In this document: piece after piece, positions 12,831-25,590 of the stretch
How positions within the stretch are numbered: the stretch's first letter is position 1
Layout of the letters: the number at the start of each line of letters is the position of its first letter
Assembly (NCBI GenBank): GCA_028023455.1
Contig: JAQFVV010006293.1
Location: forward strand, 4,296,059-4,360,058
From: Epiperipatus broadwayi
Lineage: Eukaryota > Onychophora > Udeonychophora > Euonychophora > Peripatidae
DNA: 64,000 nt
Direction: 5' to 3'
Made by a program: the position numbers and the translations under genes
Notes under the pieces: generated by a model
The model's input: only the letters and a program-made list of their open reading frames with translations
Told to the model about the DNA's origin: nothing
Database searches by the model: none

Positions 12831-13882
12831 GAATTTTTAATGGGGGATATAAAGTTAAGTGTGGTGGATAGATATAGGTATTTGAGAATCATCTTAAGTA
12901 ATCAGGAAAATTGCTTGGATAAATGGGAGAAAAATTGGTAAATGAAAACAAAGAAAAGAAAGAGTTTGGTAAAGAAATGAACAGTGTTTTCATATAATAA
13001 ATATTATGTAGCTAGAATTGTATGGAAGAGAGTTGCAGTAGCAGGGTTAACATATGGTAATGATGCATTATGTGTTAGTAAAAGGGTTTTAGATTATTTA
13101 GAGAAAGTACAAAGGGAAGTAGGAAGGCATGCATTAGATGCAGAGGTGTGGACAGCCAAGAAGGCAGTTTAAGGAGAAATGGGATGGTCAAGTTTTTATA
13201 TGAGAGATTCAAAAAATAAAATGAAAATGTTTAGTAGGTTGCAGTTTATGGATTGTAAAAGAATAGACAAAATAGTGTTTAATTGGGTTATGAGTAAAGG
13301 GCAGGTAACAAGATGGGTGAGAAAAGTAATGTGGTATGCAAAAGATTTGGATAAAGAAATTTATATCAGTATACATGTATAAAAGGTGAGATGTTTGTGT
13401 TAGGAGGATTGTTGAGTGTTATAGTGGTAAGGAATGGGATAAAAGAATAGATGCATTAATAAAGAATAGGGAGTTGGGGAGATGGAGAACTAGTATGGAG
13501 GGTAAGAAGAGTTTAAATATATATAGAATAAAGTGTAACATTAGGTGCAAATTAATTTATGATAATAGTAAGGAAAGTAGTTTATTGTTTAAGGCTCAAA
13601 CAGGATCTTTAGCAATAAAAGAATATTCATGAAAATGGAAAAATATGGGTAATTTAGTGTGCAAATTGTGTAAGGAAGGTAGAGAAATGCTTGAAAACAG
13701 AAAGTGTACAAATAATGAAGTTATGGGAGAATAAATATGAACAAAGTGATTATACAAAAAGTGGGTTATTGGTTTTTATGCTGGGTTTGGGAAAAGATAA
13801 AGGGAATTTAGATATAAAAGCCATAGAGTTGACAAAGGTTATGTTGTGGAAATGGGATGAAGCAAGTTATGGGAAAGCTTAG
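12831..13882 (+). pseudogene. LINE-A C-terminal region (broken)
   Basis: Fragments in shifting frames match the - strand copy at 38069-38900, for example 'RVAVAGLTYGNDALC', 'HALDAEVWTAKKA' and 'GLGKDKGNLDIKA'. A zinc-knuckle remnant near 13660-13700 reads VCKLCKEG but has lost the His and final Cys that the fragment at 1766-1821 keeps. Several frameshifts are visible by comparison of the copies. Confidence 0.7.
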
Positions 13883-14324
13883 GGTGGGGAATGGAAGGGG
13901 AAGGTAAAGTGGCTAACAGGTTTCTTTGGGCATAGTTGTTGAGAGATTCCTGACTCCATTTAAGGAGAAGTCACAGTACCTCACATCACATTAAAAAAAA
14001 GCATGAATTTTTTTTTGTTTTGTGTGATTATTATTATATATATTATAATGGGGGGGGGGATTATTTTACTACCATTATTAAATTAACTTGTAATTGTTGC
14101 AACTCGATACATTTAAAAATAAATACTTGCTTTTATTAGATATGTTTTAATCTTTCTTTGAAGTATATATTAATAATAAATAACCTTTGGATCTTCAAAT
14201 AATTGTAAATTCTAGATTATATTTCCTTGAATTTTGTATTAAATCCTAGGATTCAGTTTTTTAGTCTTATATTAATCATAAATTATTAAATTACACTATT
14301 TTATCAGAAATCAGAATAGCTAAG

Positions 14325-15600
14325 TTATAGTATATAATATAGATTGTGGCATTGCTTTATAAAAAGCTTGTATTTACAAAAATGCAATATAGAGAACATA
14401 CCAATAGCTCAAACAAGCTCTTAATTGATAAGTGCTGTAACAGAAAATATTTAAAATCTCTATCCGGAATACTTTTATCCCCAGACTAATTGGTTTCAAG
14501 CTTATGGCTCACCTCAGTGAGAAGCTAGAATATTCAGACACTAGATCCAAAATATCAATTCAAAATCCAGCACTTATTTAATACGTAACTATTGAGAAGA
14601 AACTCTCAAATTTTTAGACTTTCAGCTATCTAACTCAAATAGCTATATGAGATTGAACCAAATTCAGATCTACCATATATTAAAAGCTTTAGCATTGCCA
14701 AAGCCTTAAAAATAAAATTATAATAATCAATAAAGCAAGTCATATAATATAGATCATGACATTGCTTTATAAAAAGCTTGTATTTACAAAAATGCAATAT
14801 AGAGAGTGTACCAATAGCTCAAACAAAATCTTATTAATAAGTGCAGTAAGAGAAAATATTTAAAATCTTTATCCGGAATACTCTTATCCTCAGACCAATT
14901 TGTTTCAAGCTTATGGCTCACTTCAGTCAATATGATATTATTTGGGTTTTAAAATTGATTTAAATTATTCTATAATTAACTTTTTAATATATGTATTAGC
15001 ATAATATAGCTTTGCAATAAATATAACTAGTAAAAAAAAAATCAAATCACAAAACATTCTGCAATTATTTTACAAATTTTGTTTTTATCAATAAAAATTA
15101 AAGTCATATATCACATGACTAATTTTGTAAGCTTCTAAATAAAAAATAATGAACTGTGCTAATTGCTCTAACAAGCTTTATTGATAAATGCCAGCAAGAA
15201 AAAGCATGGGTCATGTGATATATGACTTTAATTTATATTAACTATTTATAGTCTTTGCTTTAAGTCTTAAGCAATATTATATTGCTAAGGCTATTAATAT
15301 ATGGTTTGGTTGAAGATCTCTCAGCCCCATATAGCTATTTGCATTAGATAGCTGGGTTTGAAACAGTATGTGTCTAAAATGTTCAGATTTTCCACTTAAT
15401 AGATAACTTTCAGATAAATGCTGGCTTTGTGTTGGTATTTTTAGATCTAGTGTCTGAAATTACTCCAGCACATCACTGAGGAGTGTAAAAGCATGAAACC
15501 ATTGGTCCGAGGTTGGGGTGTGGTTTCTAGATAGAGATGTTTAAATGCTTTTTCTTGCGGGCATTTATCAATACAGCTTGTTAGTACAATTAGCACAGGC
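14325..15600. repeat. Repeat family F: direct and inverted blocks
   Basis: A block of about 190 bp starting with 'tataatatagattgtggcat' near 14332 recurs in direct orientation near 14743, including 'aaaaagcttgtatttac' and 'tatccggaatac'. The segment 14527-14725 (from 'cagacactagatcc' to 'gcattgccaaagcc') returns inverted at about 15255-15467. 'aagctttattgataaatgcc' (15174) is inverted near 15560-15582. The whole looks like a foldback element with an internal duplication. No coding sequence is seen. Confidence 0.7.
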
Positions 15601-15829
15601 CATTATTCATTTTTATCATCTCAAAAATAAGTTTATGAAAGATATAGCTTAAATTTAAATATACTAGTCTAAATGTTTAATAATAATCATAAAGTACTTC
15701 TTTATACAAACATGTAAAATGAACATGTTTATATGATAAATTGACATGTATAAACATCTTTTCACACATACATATGTACACATTATGTAACATAGTTTGA
15801 ATATATAAGACAATTATTTTATTTTTCAG

Positions 15830-16000
15830 AATGTAAAAATCCTGCTAGGTTTCCTCCATGTATGTATGGCAAACCATACAAAGATTCCAATAATGTGACT
15901 GTAGATTGCTGGCATCATGGCAAACCAGAAGATTGTCCCTACTCTCATGAATGCAAATTTGATTCTCGTCATATGTATTCCATCTGCTGTCTCAAAGAGT
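15830..16000 (+). CDS. Exon 2 of secreted cysteine-rich protein: lustrin-type module 1
   Basis: This is a 171-base, phase 1-1 exon (57 codons) with acceptor ATTTTTCAG|AATG and donor GAGT|GTAAGA. It encodes a module with cysteines at positions 2, 11, 27, 36, 42, 53 and 54. The core spacing C-MY-GKP ... VDC ... DCPYSHEC ... ICC follows the lustrin cysteine-rich repeat pattern (C-x2-G-x-P, C, C-P-x3-C, CC) known from secreted and shell-matrix-type proteins of invertebrates. An N-glycosylation sequon (NVT) is present. The extra cysteine at position 2, directly after the signal peptide, lies outside the core pattern. The function of the module is unknown; a disulfide-bonded extracellular fold is inferred. 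The phase-correct joins to exon 1 and to both candidate downstream exons argue strongly for a real exon. Confidence 0.82.
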
Positions 16001-18173
16001 GTAAGAATAATTTTATCCTATTATATATATATGTTTTTGTCTATATACTAATTCTTTAAAAAGTTAGAACTGTTTGTCTATTCATGCTATTTATTTTACA
16101 GTTTTAATATATTTGCATTAGCTATTCATGTACTTATTTAAAAAATTGCTTGCATTGACTTATGCAATAATCCAATGCTTCAATTGTTGCAGTTTAATTT
16201 CCATGTCAGAAATTTACTTTTTATCATTAATTTTAAATAAAATATTATTTTCAAATTACTATGACCAAATAGAAAAATCAAATAATAAAAATGATGTCTA
16301 TCCTTTATGCTATTTTAAAATATTATTTCATGGTTCAAAGCATTCAAAAATCTAATATTAAATATTAATAAAAATAGCTCAAATGTAGATGAAATTAGAG
16401 CAGAAGTTAATGAATTTGTATTAGTTTATTTATAGCTTACTGGAGTTTACAATACTTTCTGCTTTAATTTAATCTAATTTTAATAAGTTATTAGATTATT
16501 TTTTATTATCTTTTTATGATTCTCTTTATTTTTTTAAGAAATTAACAAATCTTTTGATTTTTTTCTTGGAGATCCAAATAATTTTTTTATTTCTTGAAAT
16601 TATATCCCACATACTTTTTCAATTACATTATTAATCTTGATCTATAATTATTATTTTTTTAAAATATGCTTAAATTAAATAATAGGGATAACATTTTTTT
16701 ATATTAAATGAAATATGGATTGACTTAATTAATTTCTGGACCTTTCCCCTTATGCTTTTATTTCAAGTTAAATCTAAAAACTCCAATTGTGATTGAAGAA
16801 ACAGTTATTTTATTTCTTTTTAGTGCACAGTCAATAAAAGCATTTAAAATGTACAACTATATTATATTTTAAATTGAAACTATATTATATTTTAAATTGA
16901 TTGGACACTTATAGTTGATAATGTGCCATTAAAATACATATCACCACTTTGTGGTCAAGATATACATTATAAAAAAAATTTTTTTTTACTCACTTAAGAT
17001 TCATGATTAATAAAATAATTAATCAATATCTTTACAATATCCATGTAATTCAATCTCCACATTATTTGACTTACACCTTAATATAATTAAGAACACCTTT
17101 CAAAAGCTATAAAATTAAGAATAAGAAATAGTAATCATCCGATGAAATTTGCACCTTCTAAAAAAAAATGTAATATCTATTTAATAAGGTTATTTTAAAA
17201 GACCATTTAAACCTCCAGAAGAAATGATCCTTTCATAACAAAAGCCAAAACAGCATTTTAAACTTGAAAATAAAAATAGTAATTTAAAGTTATCCCTATA
17301 TTAACGAAGATAGCAAACAGATATTGTACATCTATGTGTTATAAATGTAGCATGTGTGTTTGTGCGCGTGTAAATAATATTTTAAAACATTTTTTTTTGA
17401 TTTAAGAGCGATCATTTATTAAATTCCCTCTTACAAAAATAAATCCTATGAAAAAATTAATGCAAAGAACTGTGAGCTTAGAGATATCATCTAATATGCA
17501 TGGAACTGCATGAGGGAAACAACTAAAACTTGTTGAAAGAAAGGTTTTTCCTCATTGTTCTTTTATATAAAATTTACTATTTTATATATACAAAAAAAAA
17601 TTCTATCCCCAAAGAAAATTTCACTAAAGTAAAATTATTATATAACAGTGAACGCTAAAAGATGTATCCATTTAAAGTGCATAAATGTTAGAAAAGATTA
17701 GAGATGAAATAAATCAAGACCTAATAATATCCGGAATCCATCTATTTAGTATTCAAAAGGAGTTCATTACTCTATAATGAAATTTTCAATTACACATAGT
17801 CAAATCCAAGCGTAATTTATGTCAAATGGAAATTTAAATATCAAATAATAATTGTTCAGATATTTAGCACTAAATTTAAAGGATGTACGCAATGAGATTA
17901 TATATATGCAGTAGGAAAATTTAAATAAATTTATTTGATGTTCATGCAGATCTGAATGCTTTAGGATTAACTCATACTACAGTGGAATATACATATTATT
18001 ATCGTAGGAATATACATGACCATTAATGCAAATAAATCTTTCTGAAGAAGACATTAAATAATTAAATAGCTTATGCATTTATAGCTATTACCAAAGCTTA
18101 GAGTTATAGGATGCTGGATTAAGGAAAGCCAATCACATGATCACTATTTCATATACTTACATATGCTGTTAAT
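16001..18173. other. Intron 2 sequence, nothing recognised
   Basis: AT-rich. A 23-bp unit containing 'ctatattatattttaaattg' is present twice in tandem at about 16857-16902. No gene is supported. Confidence 0.5.
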
Positions 18174-18360
18174 AAGAGTATCAAACTCTCAATACAGTAA
18201 AACCACCAAGTGCAACCTTTCATAATCAATGTAAATTAGTCTGGGAATGTTGGATGAGTAGGCACTAGATAGGAATTTTGTGCTCAAGTCTTCCTGCATT
18301 CATTGATTACAAAAGCTTGCATTTGGTGGCACTACTGTATGGAGAGTTTGGCACTCTTAT
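18174..18360. mobile_element. MITE family E, complete small copy
   Basis: About 185 bp bounded by ~30-bp imperfect terminal inverted repeats: 'aataagagtatcaaactctc' at the left end, and at the right end 'gagagtttggcactcttatt'. The interior shares 'gatgagtaggcactagatag' with the composite at 6208-7292. It is non-coding and was presumably mobilised in trans by a DNA transposase not present in this window. Confidence 0.8.
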
Positions 18361-19482
18361 TACTGAAAGCCAATCATTAAGGATTAATAAAACTACAGAT
18401 AACAAAATCATCTAACAATTTACTAAGAAATAACTGTCAATAATTATTAGACCTTAAATATTTCAATTATCAAGGACAAAATAAAATATACTGGATCATT
18501 TAAAATACTTAAGCAAGCATAGATTATGTGTTTTATCACTTCATCATCCTGACCTTCCTTCCAATACTTTGTTTAAAAATAGTTAATGGTTAATATATAT
18601 AAAGATATATTACAGTTAAGAATGAAAGTTTTTTAGATATACTTATGTAAATTGAATAAAAAAAATGGATCCTTAGTTGATTTATCATTATGTAGTAAAT
18701 TTTACATTCTAAACAACTTATTTAGCTTTCTTATACTTCAAACTTGAATAAGTCATACATTATATGAACTTCTTATATTGGACAAATTAGAATAATTGTA
18801 GAATTTCCTTCAATTCCCAATTTGTTATTTGTCTAAAATCATAAGAGATTTAATACGTTAGAGAGATACAACACTTTATATTTATCACTTAATATCCAAT
18901 CAAAATTATTTATGAAGTATATTACAAATGAATGTAAATAAACTGTTTTATTATTACTAATTAAAGTAATTATCTCTCTCTACTTTTTTTGTTAAATAAA
19001 GTATCTGGATAAACAATATAATTTAGGTAATTTTATATTTTATTCATTTAGATTAAATAAGGATTAGGTATTAATTTATAAAGTTTTCTTTATAAGTATC
19101 AGAGCTAGAATCCATGTAATTTTCTATAACTTTTAAATTCATAACTGTTGTGAATTGTATGAGGTGATGAATCAATTTGATGGAAATCTGATAAACTTAA
19201 CATATATAATATAAATGTAATCTCAACTTGATGTTTAGTAGAATCCCTATTCTCAGTACATCCTATATACTTCTTGATTGCAACCATATTATTACAATAT
19301 ATATCACTAGATATATCTCATATAAATTAAAATGTATATTCCTTATGTATATATCATATTTAGTATGTGAACATAATAATACATATGTATAAATTGTAAA
19401 TGAACTTTACTTAATACGTATAATTTACTTTAAATCAATATTACATATAAATGCAAATATATCATTAGATATTCTGGCAATG

Positions 19483-19522
<40 letters not shown>

Positions 19523-19570
19523 TCTTATTTTATGTATCATATTTAGTATGTGTAAGAAATCATGTATATT
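18361..19570. other. Intron 2 sequence with (TA)n microsatellite
   Basis: No gene is supported. A (TA)n tract of about 38 bp lies at 19484-19521. It is flanked by two related copies of 'tatcatatttagtatgtg' (near 19354 and 19536). Confidence 0.55.
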
Positions 19571-19761
19571 AAGTTTTCTATTTAAAATTGTTTGATAGCT
19601 TTTATTTTTACTTTAAACTATTATTTTTTTTTTAAAAAAGCTAAAGAAGAAAACTCATATTTATTTGTTTTAAATAATGATTGTGAGTTTTCATATTCAG
19701 CTTTTTTTTAAAGAAATTGTTTTAAAATAAAAACTATCAAATAATTTTAAATAGAAAACTT
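19571..19761. repeat. Foldback element, ~90-bp arms
   Basis: The left arm starts with 'aagttttctatttaaaattg' and the right arm ends with its near-exact reverse complement. Inner blocks ('aaaaaagctaaagaagaaaac' versus 'gttttcatattcagctttttt') also pair. The spacer between the arms is only about 10 bp, so a transcript of this intron would form a long hairpin here. Confidence 0.75.
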
Positions 19762-21006
19762 AGTTATTGATTTATTATACATATATAATTAGGTACATGT
19801 ATTAAATGTGATATATACATTAAGAATTTAAAATGGTTAAAAATGTTGTTAAATTAAAAGGAAAAAATCTTTATATTGCCTTTTTATGCATATTAATTAA
19901 AACAAATCAAAGTTCTAAGAATAACTGTTATCAATTATATGTGAAATTATTAAATATTTATGATATTTTTTTGCACACTGTTTCATATCTATGAAACTAG
20001 TTGACTTCCTAAGAAGATAAGTATTTGAAATGGATTAGGCTTGTATAACTTAGCTTATTATCAAATTTCAAACATTTTATTGAATTTAAATATATTAAAA
20101 CTCAATTTTAAAATTTAATTCTAACTTGAAAAGATCAAAACTTAACAAATAAACTAACAAACAAACAAAACAATTTTCCAATTTCAATAAAAGCATTTAA
20201 ACAACAAAATACTAATTTATTATATCATTTTCTTAAAATCATTATTGCCATTATTATTAAATACAATAATTAGAATCTCCAACTTTTCTTTGAATATTTT
20301 TATATTATTTAGCTGAAGCTGAAATAAAAAAATTATTAAAAATTATAATTTCATTGATAATAAACAGTTAAAGTTTTCAAAAATATATATTGCAAAACAA
20401 AATATAAAATTCAATAAAATTGTAAAATATCTGAGCTAAAGAATTTAAAAAAAAGCTATATTAAGTATTTGCAATATTATAAAAGAACAACTATGTTTAT
20501 TTAAACTTTTTTTGATAATAAATTTTATAGTACAATGCAAAATGATTTTTTTAAAGCTAAAAAGCAATTAATTTTTCCCCATGCACTAATTATAATAATT
20601 AATCTTGTTGGAAGTATGTACAAAGACAAGAGTAATATGTACATGATATTCTGAATATTGGCAATACAATTTCTTAAAAAAGCATCATTTCACCAGATTT
20701 TTTGTTTCAATTGAATACAAACTAAAAACATGCCATGACACTATTAAAATATAAACAGTTTGTGAAAGTTAGCAAAGCACATTTATAAATCACTTCTTTC
20801 TCTTCCTGATTTTTTTAAAATAAGATGGTATAAGAATATTTGTTTTTTATCATTTAAAATTTTTTAAATACAGTTATTTATTTTCTAAGGGTTCTTCTAT
20901 CAGAGCTCCTAATCTTTTATTTATAATATTCATTAACACTTTACCTAATATTCAATAAGCACAATGGTTCTGTATTTCTATATTCTGTCTTGCTTTTTTT
21001 TTGCAG
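19762..21006. other. Intron 2 sequence before the candidate alternative exon
   Basis: AT-rich with no supported gene. It ends in the polypyrimidine tract and TTTTTTTTTGCAG acceptor that precede position 21007. Confidence 0.5.
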
Positions 21007-21023
21007 GTTGGTACTGTCAATGA
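21007..21023 (+). CDS. Candidate alternative terminal exon (short isoform) of the cysteine-rich gene
   Basis: A long T-tract and GCAG acceptor end at 21006. In phase 1, joined to the last base of exon 2 at 16000, the frame reads Cys-Trp-Tyr-Cys-Gln followed by TGA (21021-21023). AATAAA follows 26 bases later (21050-21055). The joined product would be 81 residues: signal peptide, one lustrin-type module and a CWYCQ tail that adds two cysteines. Supporting evidence is the acceptor quality, the matching phase, the cysteine content and the nearby polyadenylation signal. Against it, strong-looking acceptors and AATAAA are common by chance in DNA this AT-rich. It could instead be the true end of a one-module gene, with the later exons belonging to a separate transcription unit. 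Confidence 0.42.
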
Positions 21024-21049
21024 TCTTTCCATGTAATATTATACAGCCA

Positions 21050-21055
21050 AATAAA
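21050..21055 (+). promoter_or_regulatory. Polyadenylation signal AATAAA of the candidate short form
   Basis: Canonical hexamer 26 bases after the TGA at 21021-21023, followed by a T-rich, then GT-containing stretch. Significance depends on the alternative terminal exon being real. Confidence 0.38.
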
Positions 21056-22797
21056 GTTTTTGAAGTAAACTATCTTCATTAAATAATTGATTATATACCT
21101 CTATATAATTATTACTTTTTTATATATAATACCTATGTGGATATATAAATAATGATTATACGATAGAATATATGTATATATGAAATATAAAATTATATGT
21201 TCATGTATTTTTGTATTCATGTGTTTGTATTGTCTTTGTTATAGTTCTGAAGAATATTACTGGGGTAATCAAAGCCATCAATAATGGGTTGTAATTATAT
21301 AAAGAATTGTACATGTAATAGAGAAAGTAAATGATATTAAGATTATATGGGTTTGACAATTCAATAAGTAAGATAAAGTTATAATACTTCATAAAGAAGA
21401 TATTCAATTATTTCCAGGATTTTATTTCTCAATTTCTTTATTGCTATTGGCTTCATTCAGTAAAATATCATATTTGCTATTATAAGATAATGTAATTTTA
21501 CTAATTGGTTTAACATTTTTTATCAATGTTTATGTTATATAATTTAGTATGATCACAGCTTTAAAATTTTATTCTTACTAGTGAGCACTTTTCCATGTTT
21601 CTCTTTTATTATCCTTGGATTAAAATACCATTTTTTATTCTAGTTTTTCTTGCTTACTTATTTGAATTTATATTATCATATATTTCTATATCTCTATATT
21701 GAACATCTAATCATTTTTGTTTGTGTCTCATTCCACTTCAACTTATATTACTGATCAATAAGCTTGAAACAATTTGTATTTTTTTCATATGTCTTTTCCC
21801 AGATCAGTTTCAATATTTTTACATGATTTTTTAAAAATTTTTTATTTTCTAACATATTTTTATTAATGACTTTTCTCAAAACTTTGTTATGATATTTAAC
21901 TTTTGAATGTACATACTTTTTTTTTGATATTTTTCCATTATTTTTACTTGGTTATTTTAGTTAGATCAAGTAGATTTCTAAAATGCATTTTATTTAAAAC
22001 TTTATAGTTCAACTTATTTGAAATTACTAAGGTACATTTTTGCTCTTTATTATTCGATCTCTACATCTATTTTTTTAGGTCTTTTTCTGGAAAAATGTAT
22101 TATAAATTGTTCTATTAAATTCTAATGCAAATTCAAAAAGTTTTTTTGCAGTCTTTGCTTATTTTTCCAAAGCCATATTTGCCTACAACTTGATTTTAAT
22201 CTCCCTTTTTACTTTCAATTTTTAATAGCACAATTTCATCTAAAGATATTCTATTTTATCAGCTGCATTATTTGATGTAGGAATATTTATTTGGATTACT
22301 ACAAGTTAAAAGAGTTTGTTTTAAATGTATTTATTATCATTTTGAATTTTTGTCTTTATATCAAATCAATGAATGTGTTGCTTTTTGATAGTTAAGAAAA
22401 TAGAATTATTTCCAGAATAGAAGTCATCATAACTATTTAATTTTTAATATTTCATTCAGAGTATTTCAAAGAGTCCAAGAATGCCATATTTGTACTTTTC
22501 CATAGTTCAAATTCTCACAGAATCACACAATTTAACTGGTGAAAATTATTTATTCTAGAAATTTACTTTTCAACTAAACTCTGATTGCTTGATTGTATGT
22601 ACATTTGTTTTACTAATTGATGACACATTTCATTTCTATTTATACTTTGAAATCAGCACATCAAGTTAAATATAGCTATTCTTAATAGGAATATCAGATA
22701 TAATTTGAAACCAATCCTCTAAAACTATGTTACAACAGAGACTATTACTATCATTAGCTATAGATCTTGATAGTTTTGAAGATAAATCATCTATTTT
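21056..22797. other. Intron 2 sequence, pyrimidine-rich on the + strand
   Basis: From about 21420 to 22560 the + strand is unusually rich in T and C. This is how a decayed ORF on the - strand looks elsewhere in this window, but no frame stays open and no motif was recognised. Confidence 0.4.
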
Positions 22798-23001
22798 TTA
22801 CTCTCTTAGAATTATAAATCCTCTTTTGATTTCAGAGCTAATGACTATCTCTTTGCTTTTACATCTTTTTGTATGAAAGCAGCAGCATGGATTTAATGAA
22901 TCAACATGTTTATCCACTAGAACAATGGAAATCCTTATATCTGAAAAAATTGCAGGCTCCATTGGTATCTTGAGTTCAACCCAAGCTTCATCCTTAGGCA
23001 A
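22798..23001 (-). other. Orphan 67-codon frame of unknown identity
   Basis: The - strand frame encodes residues starting MPKDEAWVELKIPMEPAIF and includes a Cys cluster (CCCFHTKRCKSK). Its residue use is balanced and its GC content is higher than its surroundings, unlike most chance frames here. Upstream on the - strand is a T-rich tract ending in CCTAAG, a possible weak acceptor, and a GTAAAA string lies near the 3' end. It may be a fossil exon or transposon piece. I do not recognise the family and infer no function. Confidence 0.25.
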
Positions 23002-25499
23002 AAAATATTTTTAGTGAAATATTGAGCTATTTCCAACATCTAAATAATTATTTATCTACTTTTAAACAACTTAAAAGCCCCATTACTTTAATCAAATGTA
23101 TTCAACCATTGGAAATTAATTAGTAAAAGTAAAATACATTAATTTTATTGTTGAATGTATTTGGTATTGTATAAAGTTCAAATTTTTCTAAGATCATTTA
23201 ATAATTAAATCAGATCATAAAATAATCCAGTATATTTCTACGGATAACATACCATCACAAATTTTCAGCAAAATAAATACACCTTTGAATCTATGAGCAT
23301 ATTAATTTTAAAATAACTTTAAATACATTATCAATAAATATTACCTTTAATTCATCATTTTTAAAATAAAATAAGTTAGATTTTAAGTAAAGGAAATTCA
23401 GGTTAATGTTTTACTTTCACAAAATTTTATTTAACTAAACCTTTTTATCCTTTTATAAACAAGGATAAATGATTTTTTCTCCACTCTTTGATACTTATTT
23501 TATAGATGATTTTCATAAACAATCAATAAAGTTTTTGTTTTAGGCAAAAAAATTAAAAATTTTCAGCCACTTTTATTAGGTCTTCAGTGATATGCATAAT
23601 AGATGTTTTTTGGTATTTTTATTATTAAAAACTGATTTCCATAGTATATTGTAGTATTATGCAATTACATTATTTGCTTTGTTTTGGACCTTAAAAATTA
23701 AGGAGATGGTTTATTGTATGAGAGATTCATATAGCATTGATGTGATAAGTTAATATCTAGTCTGTCACTATAAAATAGCCTTACCCAACAGTTTTTGGCA
23801 TTAAGAAATGTAATCAGAAATCAAAATTATTAATACGATCAATATGTGCAAACTCCCTAGACTTTGTGAGACTAATTACTTATTTAATTTTTAATAAAAT
23901 TGACTGACGCAACTTTAAGACCCAATGTGAGAAAATGGTAGAGATGATAGCAATTCTCTTTAAAATGAACAGAAGTCTTTTCAAACTTTCTTTCATTGAA
24001 TATTAAAAAAACAAATATTTTTTAAAGATAAACAATTCAGTTAGTGGAATTATCTGAAGAGATCTTGACTATTATTTATTGCTAGTACTAAACTATTCCT
24101 TCTAACTCTCATATTTCAACAAAACTCTGAAAAATCTGTGCAAATAGGATTTAGATTATTTCTTTCTCTCATGACCTTCTAAATAACATCAAATATAAAA
24201 CTCGCTTTTAACATGCTTCTAAAATTGTGTTTAAGATTTCATGTCCTGCCTCTGCCTGCAGTGCACTATGGAGAATGTCATACTAGTAGGATGAGTATTG
24301 CCTAGCATAACTATTAATATAAAAAAGCAAAACTAAGTTGCAAACACAAGCCTATCTTCATTAATCATGAGAGTATAGCACACATCTTTACTCCCTCTAA
24401 CATTAAAATATTATGCACAAAGAGAGATGATAGAAAATAAAATTTAAAGAGGCTTGGGTGATTGCAAGGAATCTGCATTCAATTAATAGAAAAGGCTCTT
24501 GCAACCCATTATTAAAGAAATGGAGCATATAATTTGCATGCTGGGACAAATTTACATATTTCTTCACCACTATATATTCAGACTCTTAACTGTAAGGTTT
24601 TATTCTGCGCTATGATTTTGGTGAGAATCCATTGAAAGTTAAATTAGTGTTATTAAATACAAATTTGGTTCTTATATCTTTTCATATTAACTTGCATATT
24701 TCAAGTTTTTGATTATTTATAAAGTAAATTTAATCTGTATTCTTTTAAATACTCTTTATTTTTCAATAAAAATAGTTAAAATATTTTGAGAGTCTGTACA
24801 GTGATTGCATTTAGGAATATACATAAGATATGCTTAAAATTTCCATTTCACCACATGTTTTTGAAATATATAAATAAAGATATTTGAATGAAGATAAATA
24901 ACCTTTCAAAAATGCATTTTGTCCTTAACTAACATTCTTTTGTTAGCCCGAGTCTAACATTTCTTATATACTCTTTATTATTTGTATAATATTTATCAAT
25001 TTAAATTATTACAATTTGAATTATAAAGATCAAACTTTCTGTCCTCACAATTTTAATACTATCCACTCAAGATAAATATTTTGATGATTATTACGAATCA
25101 TTTATTAGTTAAAAATAATATGTCTGTTGTTTTAATTAAACATAAATACATATATAATCAATCTAAATTCATCTCTCTATTTCAATGACTAATATCTTTT
25201 TTTAAATATATCTTTATTTATATACCTCTAAAGTGTGTGGCAAAATAGAAATTTACGTATACTAAAAAGAAAAAAGTACACATGAAAGTTGTTTTTAATT
25301 AAAAGTATAACTTATTAATCTTTGAATTTAAAGTCTGGGTATGGAATAATACAATAATCTTCAGCCTAATAAATGATTAGACAAAATCATTGATGTATTT
25401 TTTTAAACAAGATGATGTGAATGATGTGAGGCAGAAACTATGACATGTAGTTCAAATTGCGGTAACTTGATATTAGTAAATAGGGAATAAATAATGACA
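23002..25499. other. Intron 2 sequence, nothing recognised
   Basis: No supported ORF. A segment near 24255-24310 ('gcactatggagaatgtc') weakly recalls the ends of MITE family E, but is too short to call. Confidence 0.45.
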
Positions 25500-25590
25500 T
25501 ATAAAGTGATTACGACCTCAGCCAACTGAAGAGTGTTGATTTAGCATGGAATACGTATTGAAAACATTTAACTTTTTCAGTTTTTTTTTG
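25500..25590. mobile_element. Family D fragment
   Basis: The block 'ccaactgaagagtgttgatttagcatggaatacgtatt' resembles the 'ccaactgatgattgctggtt' to 'catgaaatacgtat' part of the family D elements at 4728-5215 and 54056-55612. Only this part is recognisable. Confidence 0.5.

Larger units (their letters stand above)
10925..13995 (+). mobile_element. LINE family A, near-complete but decayed copy in intron 1
   Basis: This is a non-LTR retrotransposon with the order endonuclease, reverse transcriptase, C-terminal region, 3' UTR, in the sense orientation of the host gene. The 3' end (gactccatttaaggagaagt, then CATCA-like units) matches the copies at 1445-2040 and 37950-39680. The 5' limit is uncertain: recognisable coding sequence starts near 11002, but related sequence may extend to about 10870. 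The ORF is broken by several stops and frameshifts, so the copy is inactive. The clade is not assigned. An APE-type endonuclease together with a CCHC-like C-terminus points to the CR1/I/Jockey-type elements rather than RTE. Confidence 0.85.
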
